Source: Prasinococcaceae sp. CCMP 1430
Taxonomy: Eukaryota > Prasinodermophyta > Palmophyllophyceae > Prasinococcales > Prasinococcaceae
DNA: 43,897 nt
Reading direction: 5' to 3'
Assembly (NCBI GenBank): GCA_013416795.1
Contig: RQSC01001018.1
Location: forward strand, 8,940-52,836
Shown here: positions 20,369 through 30,035 of the stretch, one piece after another
How the letters are laid out: every line of letters begins with the position of its first letter
Position numbering within the stretch: the stretch's first letter is position 1
Translations under genes and position numbers: made by a program
The notes under the pieces: model-generated
What the model was told of the DNA's origin: nothing
The model's input: the letters and a program-made list of their open reading frames with translations, nothing else
The model's database searches: none

Positions 20369-21151
20369 ATGGCGGCGGCGGCGCGAGGCGAAGATGATAG
20401 GGTGGGCGTGAGCATCATCGCCGGTGCGCTCGGCGCGGGCAAGACCACGCTGCTCACGTGGCTGGCGTTCCGCGCGGCGCCCGCGGTCGCGGAGCGCTGG
20501 GTGGCCGTGCTGAACGAGTTCGGGGAGGCCAAGTTCGGCGACGGTGTGAACACCGCCATCACGCCCGCGGGCGCGGGCGCGGGCGTAGCGGGTGCATTTG
20601 AGACTCCAAGGTCAGCGGCGGAGCGTGCCATCCTCAGCGGGCAGGCCGCCATCGACGTCTTGGACCAATCGAGCACCGTCGCCGGCGGGTGCGTTTGCTG
20701 CACGTCGGCGCCTCTCCTCGAGAGTGTCCTCGCCGGTATTCTGCGCAAGAGCCGCAGGAGGGGGCCACGGGTCGACCGCATCCTGCTCGAGCCGTCCTCA
20801 CTCGCATCGCACGCTGCGCTGCTCGAGGTTTTGCGCGGCCCTCACCTCGGGGCGTTCGTGCGCGCCGACGCGGTTGTGTTCGTGGTCGACGCGAGGCCGT
20901 TTGCAGATGGCGCGGCAGCGCCGGCGGCGGGCGACGTGTCATGGCTCGCCGTCGCAGTCGCGGAGACAGCTGCTGCGGCGACAACCATCGTGGGCACGCG
21001 TTGCGTCGACGCCGCACAGGCGGAAGCCGCGCTTCCCAGGCTGCGCGCATGGGCCGCCGCGCTGCCGCCGCTGATGGGCGCCTGCGTGAGCACCTTCGCG
21101 AGGTCCTACGGCCGGCCGCGGGCGGGAGCGACTTCGACGCGGCGTGGGTGA
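20369..21151 (+). CDS. COG0523 (CobW/ZNG1-like) GTPase, short form
   Basis: COG0523 GTPases deliver or insert metals, zinc in the ZNG1 branch. ATG at 20369, 260 aa, single exon. Visible motifs: Walker A GALGAGKTTLL (19-29), NEFGE (49-53), the family metal-binding CxCC (GGCVCC, Cys108/110/111), LLEPSSLASH in the position of the usual ETSGLA motif, and VFVVDARPF. Two departures are clear. Where the guanine-specificity motif NKxD should be, the sequence reads IVGTRCVDAA. There is also no CobW C-terminal domain, since the frame ends after a short basic tail (GRPRAGATSTRRG). The tail region in another frame reads DFDAAWVREPHSS, so a frameshift or missed splice near 21090 is possible. It diverges from SRT1 and converges on the P1B-2 metal ATPase. 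Confidence 0.8.
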   Translation: MAAAARGEDDRVGVSIIAGALGAGKTTLLTWLAFRAAPAVAERWVAVLNEFGEAKFGDGVNTAITPAGAGAGVAGAFETPRSAAERAILSGQAAIDVLDQSSTVAGGCVCCTSAPLLESVLAGILRKSRRRGPRVDRILLEPSSLASHAALLEVLRGPHLGAFVRADAVVFVVDARPFADGAAAPAAGDVSWLAVAVAETAAAATTIVGTRCVDAAQAEAALPRLRAWAAALPPLMGACVSTFARSYGRPRAGATSTRRG

Positions 21152-21340
21152 GAGAGCCGCACTCGTCGGAGCCGCAAGGCCCAGCCGCCGCTGCCTGACC
21201 CTCGCAGCGCGCCAGGTCGAGGTGCGGCCGCGTGCCGCTCGCGCTGGCAGCTGCGCGACGCGCGTGCTCGTTCATAATAATATACGTAGTAGTCACAAAA
21301 TAATATATCTCAAACCCTCGTGCATTGGGCCACGAAGTCG

Positions 21341-24300
21341 TCAGGGCCCGTAGAGGTCATCCGAGTCGTACGAGGAGACGCTACCGGTTTCGACGTCGCC
21401 GCCAGCGTCGGAGCCCGCGTCGGGCTCGCAGTTGTTGCAGCCTCCGCCTGCGCAGCAGCTGTCATCGCCGAGCTCCAGGTGGGCGCCCGCGCTGGCCAGC
21501 AAGTCCGGGGTGCCACTGCACGCGCCGCCCTCACAGCATGCAGGCATCGGGACTGCCTCCGCCGCCTTGGAGCAAGGGCCGCGCTCACAGCATGCAGGCT
21601 TCGGGGCCGCCGCAATCGGCGCGGAGCACGTCCCGCCCGCACAGCAGCCACCGCCAGCGCCCGCACGCTCCCCGCTCAAGGTCGCATCGCGCCCGGCGAG
21701 CACGCGCTTGGAGTGCTTGTTGTTGAGCAACATCATGCCATTTGCGATCACAACCAGCGCCGAGCCCATGTCCGCGAGTATGGCCATCCAAAGACCGCTG
21801 TACGAGGTCACTGTGGTAATCACCACGCATGTCTTGAATATGCATGCGAAGGCGATGTTCTGCTGGACCTTTCTGACGGCCGATTTCCCAAGCGCGACCA
21901 CGTCCGCCAGCACGCGGAGGTCGTTCGTGAAGAGCGACACGTCCGCGGTCTCCATTGCGACGGCCGTCCCGGCGACGCCCATTGCGATGCCGACGTCGGC
22001 CGCGGCCAGCGCAGGCGCGTCGTTGACACCATCACCCACCATGGCCAGCGTGCCTGGGCGCGATTTGAAACCGCACCACCGACGTCTACTTTCGAGCTGG
22101 AGGTGGAGCTTGAGCTCCTCGACGCGCGCCAGCTTGTCCTCGGGGGTGAGCCCAGCAAACACGTTCTCGCGCAGCACGCCCACGTCCTCGGCCACAGCGC
22201 CTGCGACGCCGGCATTGTCACCGGTGAGCATCGTCACCTCCACGCCACCGCTCGCGAGCGCCGCGCACGCTTCTGCGGAACCCATGCGCACAGTGTCGGC
22301 ACACGCAAAGACTCCGAGCGCGACGCCGTCCAAAGCAACCCAGCTCACAGTGCTGCCGTTTGCCTCCAGGGCGTCCTGCAGCTGCAGCAGGCCCGCCGCC
22401 ACTGCAGCAGGCTGTGTGTCCCAGCTGCGCCTCGCGGCGAGTTTGCCGCTGCCAATCTCCACCAGCGATGCACCGATGGTGGCGCTGATGCCCTCGCCAG
22501 GGATGATTTTGAAATCCTGGGCGTCCGCGCCTCCCGCAGCCGGCGGCCACGCACCGCGCGACCCGAGTTCCCTCACCACAGCCTTCGCCATCGGATGCGG
22601 GCTCTGTACTTCCAGGCGCGCCGCAATCTCGAGTAGAAGCGTCTCGGCGTCATTCGTGCCCGAATGGCCGGCAAGACAGGATGCCGCGCGACGCATGGCG
22701 CCGAGGTCGTGCGCGGCGACCACGCGGGTCACGCTGAAGCTTCCTGATGTGAGCGTGCCGGTCTTGTCCGTGGCCACCTTTTTGAGGCGACCGAGGGTTT
22801 CGAGATGAGCTCCTCCCTTGACCACCACGCCACGGTGCGCGGCTGCCGCCAGCGCGCAGACGGTCACCACGGGCGTCGAAAGCACCAGGGCGCACGGGCA
22901 CGCCACCACCAGCAGTGTGCAGGCCATGTACGCGTACTTTGTGCCCTTCGCCCCAAACATGGGCGGGACCACGGCGATGAGCAGAGCAGCGAAGCACACG
23001 ACAGGCATGTAGTACTTGGCGAACATTTCCACGGCACGTTCCGACTTGGTCCTGCGCGTCTGCGCCTCATTCACGAGGCGGGCGAGGCGGTTCACGGCAG
23101 AGTCCTCCGACCTGGATGTGGCGGTCACCTCAACGAACGAAGTGATATTCATCGTGCCGGCGAACACCTGCGAGCCACGGCTCTTTTCGACGGGCTTCGA
23201 CTCTCCAGTCAGTGTCGCCTCATCCACGGCGGAGGCGCCGGAGGCCACTTCTCCGTCAACGGGAATTTTGGAGCCCGGGAGCACGGCAAGCACCATCCCC
23301 ACCTGGATGTCCTTTGCCTCGATCACCTCGCCCGTGCTGGCGAGGGTTGCTTGCTCGGGGGCGAGCTCAAGCACTGCCTCGATGGCATCGCTCGCCTTGC
23401 TGATGGACAGCGCCTCGAGCCACTCCGAAAGGCCGAAGAGCGCAACGACAGCGCCACCTTCGGCGTACTCGCCAATTACCATTGCGCCTGCCACCGCGAC
23501 CGACATGAGCGTGTTGATGTCGAGCACCTTGTTGCGAATGCTGCCGACGGCCTTCTTCAGGATCCCCGGGATGCCAACGACCGCAGCTGCAACCCCGAGG
23601 TACTTGAGCCACTCCACGGCGCTCACGTGGCCAAAGATGGAAACGAGGGTGAGCACGCAGGCCAAGAGCACATTCCAGGGCGGAATGTTGCGCTTTCTCG
23701 TGGCCTTGGAGCGCCGCCCCCCCTCCTTGACGTAGGCCTCCAGGGACGCCGCGTTGAGGGCGTCTACTATGTCCGCTGCACTCACCAGCCTCGGCGAGTG
23801 CGTCACAAAAGCCGTCTTCGTCGGCACAGACACGGCAACCTCGGTCACGCCTTCCATGGCGTAGAGGATATTCTCGATCAGAGGGATCTCAGACGGGCAG
23901 CAGATGCCGTTGACGAAGATGCCAAGCCGCGCCGTATCGTCAGGCGGCGCATGGCCGTGCTCACAGCGGTGCGCGCGCTCGTGGCAGCGCCCGTGACCAC
24001 CGTGCGTGCGCGCACGCGCGCGCGCATGCTGCCCATTCCCGCGCCTCTCCGCCACCGAGTCCGCGAGCTCGGAGTATTGTTTGCCCGCCCGCCGATTCAG
24101 CTTCACGATTCCGGTGAGGTGCACGTGGTTGTCGGAGCCGATATGGTACAGCCTGTTTCCATAGAGGTAGTCGTAGCGCCCGCTGTGGGGGACAAGCACT
24201 CCGTGCGCGCGCAGCGTCGCTGCGGTGGGCGGCGCCGCGTGTGGCATGTCGTCCAATCCCTCAGCGACCTCGTCGCCGAAGCTGCACTGCTCGAATGCGC

Positions 24301-24457
24301 CATCCGTGCCCTTGCGGCACATGAGCGTCCCGTTCGCCACGTACGCGGCCCCGCCGCAGTGCTCAACCTCCACCGGGTTCGAGCACGTCGCCTCGTCGCA
24401 CAGTGGCGTGTACGTGCAGCGGCCTTCGCACGCTCGCCATGTCTTCTCTCGCGCCAT
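21341..24457 (-). CDS. HMA: P1B-2-type Zn/Cd/Pb-transporting ATPase (HMA)
   Basis: Heavy-metal efflux ATPase, single exon of 1038 aa, ATG at 24457. The N-terminus has an extra Cys-rich part (Cys10, 14, 20, 25, 34, 47, 58) and a His-rich loop near 160-180 (HGGHGRCHERAHRCEHGH). An HMA domain follows with NGICCPSEIPL (Cys186, Cys187, Glu190), the plant-type CCxxE zinc site in place of CxxC. Catalytic core: TGES actuator motif, CPC in TM6 (Cys520, Cys522), DKTGT (phosphorylated Asp564), SPHPMA in place of SEHP, and GDGVND (808-813). The TM segments are in the expected order. The C-terminus carries four CC-x3-C clusters (CCAGGTC, CCERGPC, CCEGGAC, CCAGGGC), like the metal-binding tails of plant HMA2/HMA4. 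A short insertion (about 780-800) precedes GDGVND. The 3' end lies 189 nt from the convergent COG0523 gene. Confidence 0.95.
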   Translation of the reverse strand: MAREKTWRACEGRCTYTPLCDEATCSNPVEVEHCGGAAYVANGTLMCRKGTDGAFEQCSFGDEVAEGLDDMPHAAPPTAATLRAHGVLVPHSGRYDYLYGNRLYHIGSDNHVHLTGIVKLNRRAGKQYSELADSVAERRGNGQHARARARTHGGHGRCHERAHRCEHGHAPPDDTARLGIFVNGICCPSEIPLIENILYAMEGVTEVAVSVPTKTAFVTHSPRLVSAADIVDALNAASLEAYVKEGGRRSKATRKRNIPPWNVLLACVLTLVSIFGHVSAVEWLKYLGVAAAVVGIPGILKKAVGSIRNKVLDINTLMSVAVAGAMVIGEYAEGGAVVALFGLSEWLEALSISKASDAIEAVLELAPEQATLASTGEVIEAKDIQVGMVLAVLPGSKIPVDGEVASGASAVDEATLTGESKPVEKSRGSQVFAGTMNITSFVEVTATSRSEDSAVNRLARLVNEAQTRRTKSERAVEMFAKYYMPVVCFAALLIAVVPPMFGAKGTKYAYMACTLLVVACPCALVLSTPVVTVCALAAAAHRGVVVKGGAHLETLGRLKKVATDKTGTLTSGSFSVTRVVAAHDLGAMRRAASCLAGHSGTNDAETLLLEIAARLEVQSPHPMAKAVVRELGSRGAWPPAAGGADAQDFKIIPGEGISATIGASLVEIGSGKLAARRSWDTQPAAVAAGLLQLQDALEANGSTVSWVALDGVALGVFACADTVRMGSAEACAALASGGVEVTMLTGDNAGVAGAVAEDVGVLRENVFAGLTPEDKLARVEELKLHLQLESRRRWCGFKSRPGTLAMVGDGVNDAPALAAADVGIAMGVAGTAVAMETADVSLFTNDLRVLADVVALGKSAVRKVQQNIAFACIFKTCVVITTVTSYSGLWMAILADMGSALVVIANGMMLLNNKHSKRVLAGRDATLSGERAGAGGGCCAGGTCSAPIAAAPKPACCERGPCSKAAEAVPMPACCEGGACSGTPDLLASAGAHLELGDDSCCAGGGCNNCEPDAGSDAGGDVETGSVSSYDSDDLYGP

Positions 24458-25104
24458 CCTTGGCCCCCACGCCCGCCCCTTCTTTCAATCTCAACACCCA
24501 CCCACTGGGCGTAGGCGCACGCCCCCCACAGCACAAAAGTACGCGCCGGACGCCGGCGCGGCCCGCGGCGGCGCGCTCCCAGTCCCGCAACGCCTCCTCC
24601 TCGAGCGCGCTACCCCCCGCGATGCAACCAAGCCCTCGCACCTCCCACGACGCACCACCCGCCCACGCCCACGCCCGCGCAACCCCCGCCGCCCAGCGCC
24701 CAGCCGCCCAGCGCAAAGCGCCAGCGCGCGCGCGCGGTGTGGCGACCGCGGTACACACCGCTCGTGTGCTCGCACACAGCCTCATACTGCAATTCAGGAT
24801 ATAGTACATCAATAACGATATATAATTTCCCCACGGGATATCTCAATACCGGTACCAGTCAAAAAAAAAAAAAAAGACACGGAGCCTGCATCGCACTGCA
24901 CCCCTCGACCGCATTTTTTTCCCGTTTTTTTTTTTTTTTTTTCTCGCCGCGCGCGAGCAGCGCGCCATATCATATCATGTCGTGCGCGGGAATCGGAATC
25001 GGAATCCGCGGGGCGGCGCGCTCGAAACCGCAACGCCGTCGCGTTGAGGTGCGTTTAGACCACCTTCTGGATTGAATTCGGATGCGTTAGATTGCGTTTT
25101 CCGT

Positions 25105-25105
<1 letters not shown>
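24458..25105. other. Spacer between HMA ATPase and NDUFS6
   Basis: No supported gene. Contains an A15 run near 24860, a T18 run near 24925, and a (GGAAT)-type short repeat at 24989-25009 (gggaatcggaatcggaatcc). Confidence 0.6.

Positions 25106-25159
<54 letters not shown>
25106..25159. repeat. T54 homopolymer
   Basis: Fifty-four consecutive T residues directly before the first recognisable NDUFS6 codons, where the start codon should be. The length and position suggest an assembly or sequencing artefact rather than a native tract. Confidence 0.85.
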
Positions 25160-25161
<2 letters not shown>

Positions 25162-25903
25162 CGCCGGCGCGCGCGCCTACGCGGCCGCGGCGGACGGTGC
25201 CCTCGGGCCCACGGCCAACTCGAGCAACGCCGCGGGAGACCTCCGCGGCACGAGCGGCGTGGGGCTGGGCGACGGCATCAGCGCGCACACGGACAAATGG
25301 ATGACGGTGCGTGCTTTGAGGGAGGTCGGGCCGCCATCGGCACGGGTGGGGTGGCCGCGCGATGCGCGCGCTGTGCGGACTGCTTCCCCCGCGGCCGGCC
25401 TGCAGCCGCCCAGACTCGTTTCCGACCCCTAAATGCGCACGTTTGCGGACGTGCGGCCTGCTGGGGGGGCGAGGGGGAGGGGAGCGTGGCAAGCGCCCCC
25501 CTGTCTCCCTCCCGCTGCCCGCGCGTCGCGTCGCGTGCTCGCGCCCTTCGGGATGGCTTTTGAACGCCCGCCGCGCGAGTGCTGTTGCGAGATCGCCGCC
25601 TGTCGGGAAGCTCAGGGAGCCGAAGTCGCGACGCTGCATGCGCTGACGTGCGCGCGCTCGCCCGATATGCCCTGCGCTGCCCGCTCGCGCGGCGTGCAGC
25701 CCGGGACCGGCAAGAAGAGCCCGATGGAGCTCATTGCTGAGGTTGCCCCCATCGGGGTCGAAGAGGATGTTGCTGTCTGCTACGGGCACGAGGACCCCGT
25801 GCTCGGACACCCGGTCGAGTTCATCAAGGTGTCCACGGCCACCAAGGAGAACCCCGCCGTTTGCAAGTACTGCGGGCTGCGCTACTACCAGCTGCATCAC
25901 TGA
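25160..25903 (+). CDS. NDUFS6: Complex I zinc-binding subunit NDUFS6 (13 kDa), 5' end damaged
   Basis: Matrix-arm accessory subunit of mitochondrial NADH:ubiquinone oxidoreductase that binds zinc. Exon 1 runs from the T54 tract to 25306, and exon 2 is 25700-25903, across a 393-nt GT-AG intron (donor GTGCGT). Joined in phase they read HTDKWMT then PGTGKKSPMELIAEVAPI, which matches plant NDUFS6, and continue to GHEDPVLGHPVEFI and the zinc-site end CKYCGLRYYQLHH. Upstream, AGARAYAAAADGA looks like the end of a mitochondrial presequence, but no ATG is available because the frame runs into the homopolymer. Part of the presequence and the start are therefore missing or misassembled. The conserved domain itself is complete. 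Confidence 0.9.
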
Positions 25904-26120
25904 CAGACGTCCCGAACTGGGGACACGGCAGGCACGGGGAGTGCTGGGGGGGGCGGTCATGCGCAGGAGAAGCCACGCACTTCGTCGGCCCGCGCACGCA
26001 GCCGGCGGTTGCGTGCTCGCGCACACTCGCATGGCCGGGTCCCTGCTCCTCAAGTCGCTGTATTTTTTGACTCCACGCACAGATTGACGCGGCGCGCGAC
26101 TGCTGCGCGCGCGCACGCGC

Positions 26121-26926
26121 CTACAAAGCGCCGTCGAGCTGCCGCAGGAACTCCTCCTCGGAGAAAGCTAGCCGCCTGCTCGCCTCGATATGGAGCTTCT
26201 GCCTCTTGAGCACGTCGACGAGCTTGGCCTGCTTCTTGAAGGCCACCGCGAGCTCCGAACGCTGGCGCTCGAGGCGCTTCACCTCCTGCGTGAGCGCCGC
26301 CGCGTCTTTGCTGGCGACTTGCCTGTTCTCACGCTGGCTGGCGTTGACCTCCTCCAAAACCTTCTTGTACTTCTCGACCTCCTCGAGCGCACGGTTGAGG
26401 CGTACGTTGCGGCTGCGACCGTCCGTTTCGGCCTGGCGGCGCTCCTTTGCGGCACGCGCAGCTTCGGACTCGAGCTCGGCCACGCGCGTGCTCTTAGCGT
26501 CGAGCTGCGCCTTGAGACTGTCGTTCGAGCGCATGCGCTGCACCGAAACACGGGTGCGGCCGGCGCGGCACAGGCGCAACGAGGCGTCACCTCCAGTCAG
26601 CGCTTAAGAGCACCCCTCGCAGCCCTGCGGCCGTGCGCAAGCTCATCCCGCTCACGCATTCGCGGCCGCAGGCGCTCACTCACCTTCTCCAGCGCAGCCT
26701 CCGCCTTGGCCAGCGCCTTCTGCATGGCCAGCTTCTCCGCGAGCAGCTCCTTGACCTCGAACTCAGCGGTGAGCAGCGCAGCGGCACGCTCGGCGCTCTC
26801 CTCGGCGCTCGTCGCAAGCTCGCCCTCGAGCGCGATGATGCGCGCGCGCTGCAGGCGGATCTGCGCCTGCGACCCGATGTCATCACCGCCTCCCGACGCG
26901 TACTCCTGCGCCGACGGGCTGCCCAT
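26121..26926 (-). CDS. TEX9: TEX9-like coiled-coil protein
   Basis: Minus-strand exons 26926-26684 and 26537-26121, joined in phase across a 146-nt intron (donor GTGAGT), give 219 aa, almost all coiled coil. The C-terminal block [21 protein letters not shown] then [12 protein letters not shown] is the signature of TEX9, a protein conserved in ciliated eukaryotes. [13 protein letters not shown] and [17 protein letters not shown] also align with the animal protein. Human TEX9 is ~390 aa. Here only the C-terminal half is seen. The ATG at 26926 is the first in frame (a stop lies 30 nt upstream), yet an acceptor-like CGGCGCAG just inside the ORF suggests further upstream exons. Function is poorly known, and a link to centrosome/cilium is an inference from its distribution. 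Confidence 0.85.
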
Positions 26927-27550
26927 CCTCCTCAATACGCCGCTCCCCTCCTACAACCCACCCGCAAGGTAGCGGCGAGGCTCGGTGCGCCGGCGCGCCA
27001 GCAGCACCGCCCGCGCCCCCGCTGCGCGCGGCGGGGAGGGACAGATCCTTCCCAGAGGCTCGTATCCGCGCACCCGGCAAAACCGCCTCCCCCCGCCCCC
27101 CGCGCGCTGCCCTCGCGTGTGCGCACGCTCCCCTCCCCTCCCCCCCGCTCTCTCCCGGGGCGCGCGCGCTGTGGCGCGGCGGTGCCCGCGCGCCCGCTCG
27201 CGTTTTAAAAAAAAACGCCAGGCCTTTTTTCGAAATTCTCTTCTGCGTTTTCCATCGTCGATGCACTCATTCACATATCAGCAATACGACATGGAACGAC
27301 GGGATCCGAATTGGGATGACTATTGGAGATACTGCACTCTGGGTTAGGTTTAGGGTGGTATTTGGGGTTATTTGTTTAAGGGTTATCATATTTATATCAA
27401 AACGCACCTGATCGATTCGGAGGCCGCACGCGCAGGTCAGAACGAGAGGGGCCACTCCGCGCGCGCGCGACGGCCACGGCGCCGCTCCCCCTCCCCCCCT
27501 CCCTCCGTTGCCCTTCCTTCCCTCCGTCTCCCCCTCCCCCGCCGGGCGCG
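26927..27550. other. Divergent spacer between TEX9 and NTF2
   Basis: Probably holds both promoters, and possibly missing TEX9 5' exons. It changes at about 27200 from C-rich to AT-richer DNA. A short telomere-like string (gggttaggtttaggg, 27343-27357) and the motif TCAAAACGCA (27397-27406) lie upstream of NTF2. Confidence 0.5.
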
Positions 27551-28439
27551 ATGGGCGACTTCAACGCGGTCTCCGAGGCTTTCGTCAACCACTACTACAA
27601 CACCTTCGACACCAACCGCGCGGGCCTCGCGTCGCTCTACCAGGACACGAGCATGCTCACCTTCGAGGGCCAGCAGTTCCAGGTGCGGCCGCGCGCGCTG
27701 CGGGGCGACGGCGCGGTGAGGCTCCGCATGGACGGACCCAGCGCGGCGGGGCTATCGGGGGCGCCTGCGCGCACATCCTGGCAGGTCTCGCTGCTGCGCG
27801 CCTGGCCGCCCGCGTGCGCCTATTCTGCCGGCGTCTGCCAGCCGCCGGCCCCGCTCCGCCCTGACGGTGCTCCGCGCGCCGTGCCCGGCATCCCTGTCCC
27901 GCACACGTACGCACCCCAACGCCCCAACGCATCGCCGCGCGCGCGCAGGGCGCCACCTCCATCGTGGAGAAGCTCCAGAGCCTCGCTTTCGACGCGTGCA
28001 AGCACACCGTTACCACCCGCGATGCGCAGCCGGTCATGACGGGCCAGACGATGAGCATCATCGTTTTCGTCTCGGGCACCATCGCGCTACCAAACGAGGA
28101 GAGGCCTCTCAAGTTCTCGCAGGTGCGCCCGCTTCGCCAGCACGCCCGGTGTGCGCGTGCGCTCGCACAAGTGCGCTTCGATGCCCGCTCGGATGTCTGC
28201 GGGCAGACGCAGCTCGGTCGAGCGCGGATCGGGGGGGTCGTGCCTCCCGTTCATCGGTTGCTTTGCCAGCGTGTAGTAGAGGACGGCGGCGCCAATGTGC
28301 CCGCACCCGCCTGGGTACAAGCTGACGCTCTCCCGCGCGCGCGTACGTGATGTCGCCCTCATCGTTGCAGGTGTTCCACCTATGCCAAACGGCGCAGCAG
28401 AGCTGGTTCGTGTACAACGACATGTTCCGCCTCAACTAG
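27551..28439 (+). CDS. NTF2: Nuclear transport factor 2
   Basis: Small homodimeric carrier that imports Ran-GDP into the nucleus. Three exons (27551-27682, 27949-28122, 28371-28439), all joined in phase 0 by GT-AG introns of 266 and 248 nt, give 124 aa, the normal length. Exon 1 has FVNHYYNTFDTNRAGLASLY and MLTFEGQQFQ. Exon 2 has GATSIVEKLQSLAF, CKHTVTTRDAQP and IIVFVSGTIAL. Exon 3 has VFHLCQTAQQSWFVYNDMFRLN. Every block matches NTF2 and not the NTF2 domain of G3BP. The ATG at 27551 gives the standard N-terminus. Donors are GTGCGG and GTGCGC. Confidence 0.97.
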
Positions 28440-28993
28440 TACGTTTCGCGCCCGACGCTGCGTGCTGCACTCGGACCTGTACTTGCGCGCACTCAGGAGT
28501 CGGTGCACGCGTGCATGGGAGCGCGCCCAATTCCTCGACCTTCGACAGGAGCAACGAGTGCTTCGTGTGCGAAGATCGAATGCCGATCGTGGGCCGAGAG
28601 GCGCCCCCCTACGCGAGCTGACACGGCGCCCCACGCTGGCAACCCTGCCACAACAAACAGCGCGTGAGCACAAGGCCTGGCACGGTGCTCGCGACCAACG
28701 ATGCACACTCATGGCGTAACTATCGCAACGCGCTCAGAGTGCGTGCGCCTGTCGCTGCGCTCGTCGCTCACCATGCGCTCTCACGCGCCAACGGTGCTGA
28801 GCGAGTCGCATGGATGCTCGCGACAGGCGCGAGTCTCGCAGCGGCCGTGCCGAGTAAATGCATTCACCGTAGTCACGGTTGTCGTAGCGTACGCGTGTAC
28901 ACAACTACTAGTCTACACATATATAAACATTACAGCAGAGCGGAGCGCTGCGGCGACCTCTACGCGGTCACTCTGCGACCGCGGCTGCGACCT
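28440..28993. other. Spacer between convergent NTF2 and MOSC genes
   Basis: No ORF with protein-like conservation. An AT-rich pocket (acatatataaacattac, 28917-28933) near the MOSC 3' end may serve 3' end formation. Confidence 0.55.
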
Positions 28994-30035
28994 CTAGTCG
29001 ATCAGCTCGACGTCGTCGCCGGTGCTTACCACGCCCTTTTGCACGACGGTACAGTACAGCCCCAGGTACGAGCCCCGCGTCCGCAGCGGCGCGCTCTCCC
29101 GACCGAAGATTGAGGCCTCCAGATGCGGCAGTTTCTCACGGATGGACACGTCTGAGCGCGGCAGCAGGTCAGAGACAGGGACTCGCACTCTCTGCTGCGC
29201 CATCCATTCACTCGTATGCACCCCCTCTCTCTCTTTTGCGCGCGCGGCCGCTTTCCGTACAACAAAGCACACATGACACGCACTCACCTGGGCGTAATGG
29301 CGTCCTCTCGCCGCTGTCTGGATCGACGCGAGTGACCGGACACCTCACGGTGGGCTCGTTCACCCTGATGACACACCTCGGCCCCAGCGCCAGGTACCTG
29401 CCGCACAAGTCGAAGTTAAAGGGGTCTGCACATTCGCCGTCCTGCGTGCCACTCAGCAAGATGTTGGGCCGGAATCGCCGCCAGTCGAGCTCCGGCTCGC
29501 CAAGGGCCTCGCCAGCCGCTCGAACGCTCTCGGCACTCACAACGTGCAGCACGTGCTCGCCCGGTCGGCCGCCAACATTGGCAAACGATGCGCCGGGCGC
29601 CTCCACCAGCTTCGGCCGCGCCACCTGGAGCGCCGACGCGAAGAACTCTTCCACATCTCGACGCCCGTCCGCCGTGGAGGTGTCCGCTCGGACCTGTGAC
29701 TCCCCAGCACCCCTGCGGCGCACCGTGAGCACGTCGTCCTTGACGAGACACTCGAAGGCCGACAGCAGCGGGTCAGTTATGCCCTGGTGGAAGAGGTGCT
29801 TGTTGGAGTGGTGCCCGGGATCCTTGCCGTCCCGCCCCGCGAGCAGCGCGTCGGCCGCGGCAGCCGGCGAGGCATGCGCCAGCCAGTTTTCGACGTTTTC
29901 GGCGCGCAGCAGCGCGAATCGCCGATCGCCCGGCGCCGACGCCCCCGGCAGCAGCTCGCAGCGCTCGAGCGCCGCGCCCGCCAGCCCCTTGACGGGGTAC
30001 GTCGCGAGCCGCGCCACGCGGCCAAGTCGGGGCAC
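28994..30035 (-). CDS. MOSC-domain protein (mARC/YcbX-like)
   Basis: MOSC proteins bind molybdenum cofactor; the mARC branch reduces N-hydroxylated compounds. Minus-strand exons 30035-29288 and 29151-28994 join across a 136-nt intron (donor GTGAGT) to about 302 codons. The beta-barrel N-terminal domain begins VARLATYPVKGLAG. The MOSC core has FRPNILLSG then DPFN. The segment VIRVNEPTVRCPVTRVDPDSGE contains the conserved cysteine that ligates Mo in this family, and the C-terminus reads GSYLGLYCTVVQKGVVSTGDDVELI. The frame begins at a GTG, not ATG, with no ATG upstream before a T-rich tract. An initiator exon is likely upstream, or the start is non-standard. An insertion with GKDPGHHSNKHLFHQG (about 70-90) is present. 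It is divergent from GcvH. Confidence 0.85.

Noticed and set aside
27683-28039. Extended NTF2 protein reading through intron 1
   Set aside because: The splice-joined exons restore the exact NTF2 sequence. The read-through part is low-complexity and off-family.
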